A stretch of DNA of 64,000 nucleotides from Brevibacillus panacihumi (GTDB lineage: Bacteria > Bacillota > Bacilli > Brevibacillales > Brevibacillaceae). The DNA lies in the NCBI RefSeq assembly GCF_003710985.1, contig NZ_RHHT01000002.1, positions 62,001-126,000 of the forward strand, read 5' to 3'. The notes below the pieces were generated by a model. It saw only the letters and a list, made by a program, of their open reading frames with translations, made no database searches and was not told the origin of the DNA. Positions 63,362 through 64,000 of this stretch are shown here, piece by piece; the first letter of the stretch is position 1; every line of letters begins with the position of its first letter. Position numbers and translations under genes: made by a program.

Positions 63362-64000
63362 ATGGCCGAAAAGTTGATTCACCTGATTATTACTCGCCAG
63401 GACAGCCCTGACAGCACTCCGTACAAGGAAGAATTCAAAATTCCTTACCGTCCGAACATGAACGTGATCGGGGCGCTGATGGAAATTCAACGCAATCCTG
63501 TAAATGCCCAAGGACAAAAGACTGCACCGGTCAACTGGGAATCCAACTGCTTGGAAGAAGTGTGCGGTGCCTGCTCGATGGTGATTAACGGAAAACCGCG
63601 CCAAGCGTGCTCCGCTCTGATCGACAAGCTGGAACAGCCGATCCGTCTCGAACCAATGAGTACATTCCCAGTACAGCGCGACCTGTCGATTGACCGCAGC
63701 CGCATGTTCGATGCGCTGAAACGCGTAAAAGCGTGGGTTCCAATCGATGGAACGCATGACCTGGGTCCAGGACCACGTATGCCAGAGGTTGAGCGTCAAT
63801 GGGCGTACGAACTGTCCAAATGCATGACCTGCGGTGTTTGCCTGGAGGCTTGCCCGAACGTCAACAGCAAATCGGACTTCATCGGTCCTTTTGCCATCTC
63901 CCAGGTTCGCCTGTTTAACCAGCATCCAACTGGAATGATGAACAAGCATGAGCGTTTGGAAGCGTTGATGGACGATGGCGGTATCGCGGATTGCGGGAAC
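63362..64000 (+). CDS. sdhB: Succinate dehydrogenase iron-sulfur subunit, 3'-truncated by the window edge
   Basis: 213 codons are present, and about 40 should follow. GAGAGGAGG precedes the ATG at 63362. The 2Fe-2S ligands are Cys63, Cys68, Cys71 and Cys83 (NCLEEVCGACSM...QAC), and the C-terminal ferredoxin fold shows CMTCGVCLEACPN. It carries electrons from FAD to heme and menaquinone. The cut end would hold the last cluster cysteines. Confidence 0.95.
   Translation, partial: MAEKLIHLIITRQDSPDSTPYKEEFKIPYRPNMNVIGALMEIQRNPVNAQGQKTAPVNWESNCLEEVCGACSMVINGKPRQACSALIDKLEQPIRLEPMSTFPVQRDLSIDRSRMFDALKRVKAWVPIDGTHDLGPGPRMPEVERQWAYELSKCMTCGVCLEACPNVNSKSDFIGPFAISQVRLFNQHPTGMMNKHERLEALMDDGGIADCGN

Noticed and set aside
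61001-63949. 982-codon open frame antisense to sdhC-sdhA-sdhB
   Set aside because: It crosses three real genes in the opposite strand, has no ribosome site or family motif, and its length follows from the strong codon bias of sdhA.

Overview
The window looks like a chromosomal segment of a spore-forming, S-layer-bearing Firmicute of the Paenibacillaceae, most likely Brevibacillus. This is inferred from Bacillus-type gene order, sporulation genes (a gerA-type operon and sspI), and csaB together with a wall-polysaccharide locus. No marker here fixes the species. Both ends cut genes: ilvB lacks its start and sdhB lacks its end. I saw no tRNA, rRNA, CRISPR array or intact insertion sequence.

Layout. 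1-5.8 kb: branched-chain amino acid operon ilvB-ilvN-ilvC-leuA-leuB closed by a terminator. 5.8-6.35 kb: a gene-free, highly structured spacer with a fold-back repeat and a LexA-like palindrome. 6.3-12.7 kb: MFS exporter, MocR regulator, moaB, a B12-binding radical SAM protein, a DedA protein and a DUF1294 protein. 12.8-17.0 kb: spore germination receptor operon (A-B-C subunits) and sspI. 17.1-26.7 kb: ktrA, rRNA methylase ysgA, a DUF2225 protein, T-box-controlled pheS-pheT, zapA, a YvlD-like membrane protein and mutS2. 26.7-27.3 kb: a DUF350 protein and a 24-codon membrane peptide.

27.4-50.6 kb lies between the yshE-like gene and lcfA, which as I recall are close together in Bacillus subtilis. 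It carries a nucleotide-sugar dehydrogenase, two glycosyltransferases, two MOP-type flippases, an O-antigen-ligase-like polymerase, a beta-propeller membrane protein with a lipoprotein partner, a CapK/PaaK-like enzyme, a methyltransferase, the pyruvyltransferase csaB and an LCP ligase. Together they could build, export, polymerise, pyruvylate and attach a secondary cell wall polysaccharide that holds SLH-domain S-layer proteins. Unrelated genes (dppA, an AT-rich Nudix gene, ridA, two MFS pumps, a PrmA-like methylase, a thiolase) are interspersed.

50.7-64 kb returns to Bacillus-like order: lcfA-fadR-fadB-etfB-etfA (fatty acid degradation, with a FadR operator), trxA, uvrC, lysine-riboswitch-controlled lysC (with an internal start for the beta subunit), yslB and sdhC-sdhA-sdhB.

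The least expected observations are a two-copy fold-back repeat (5868-6075 and 44783-44843) whose 17-bp arms differ between copies yet stay perfectly complementary within each copy, the polymerase/propeller/lipoprotein operon, and two very short membrane-peptide genes.
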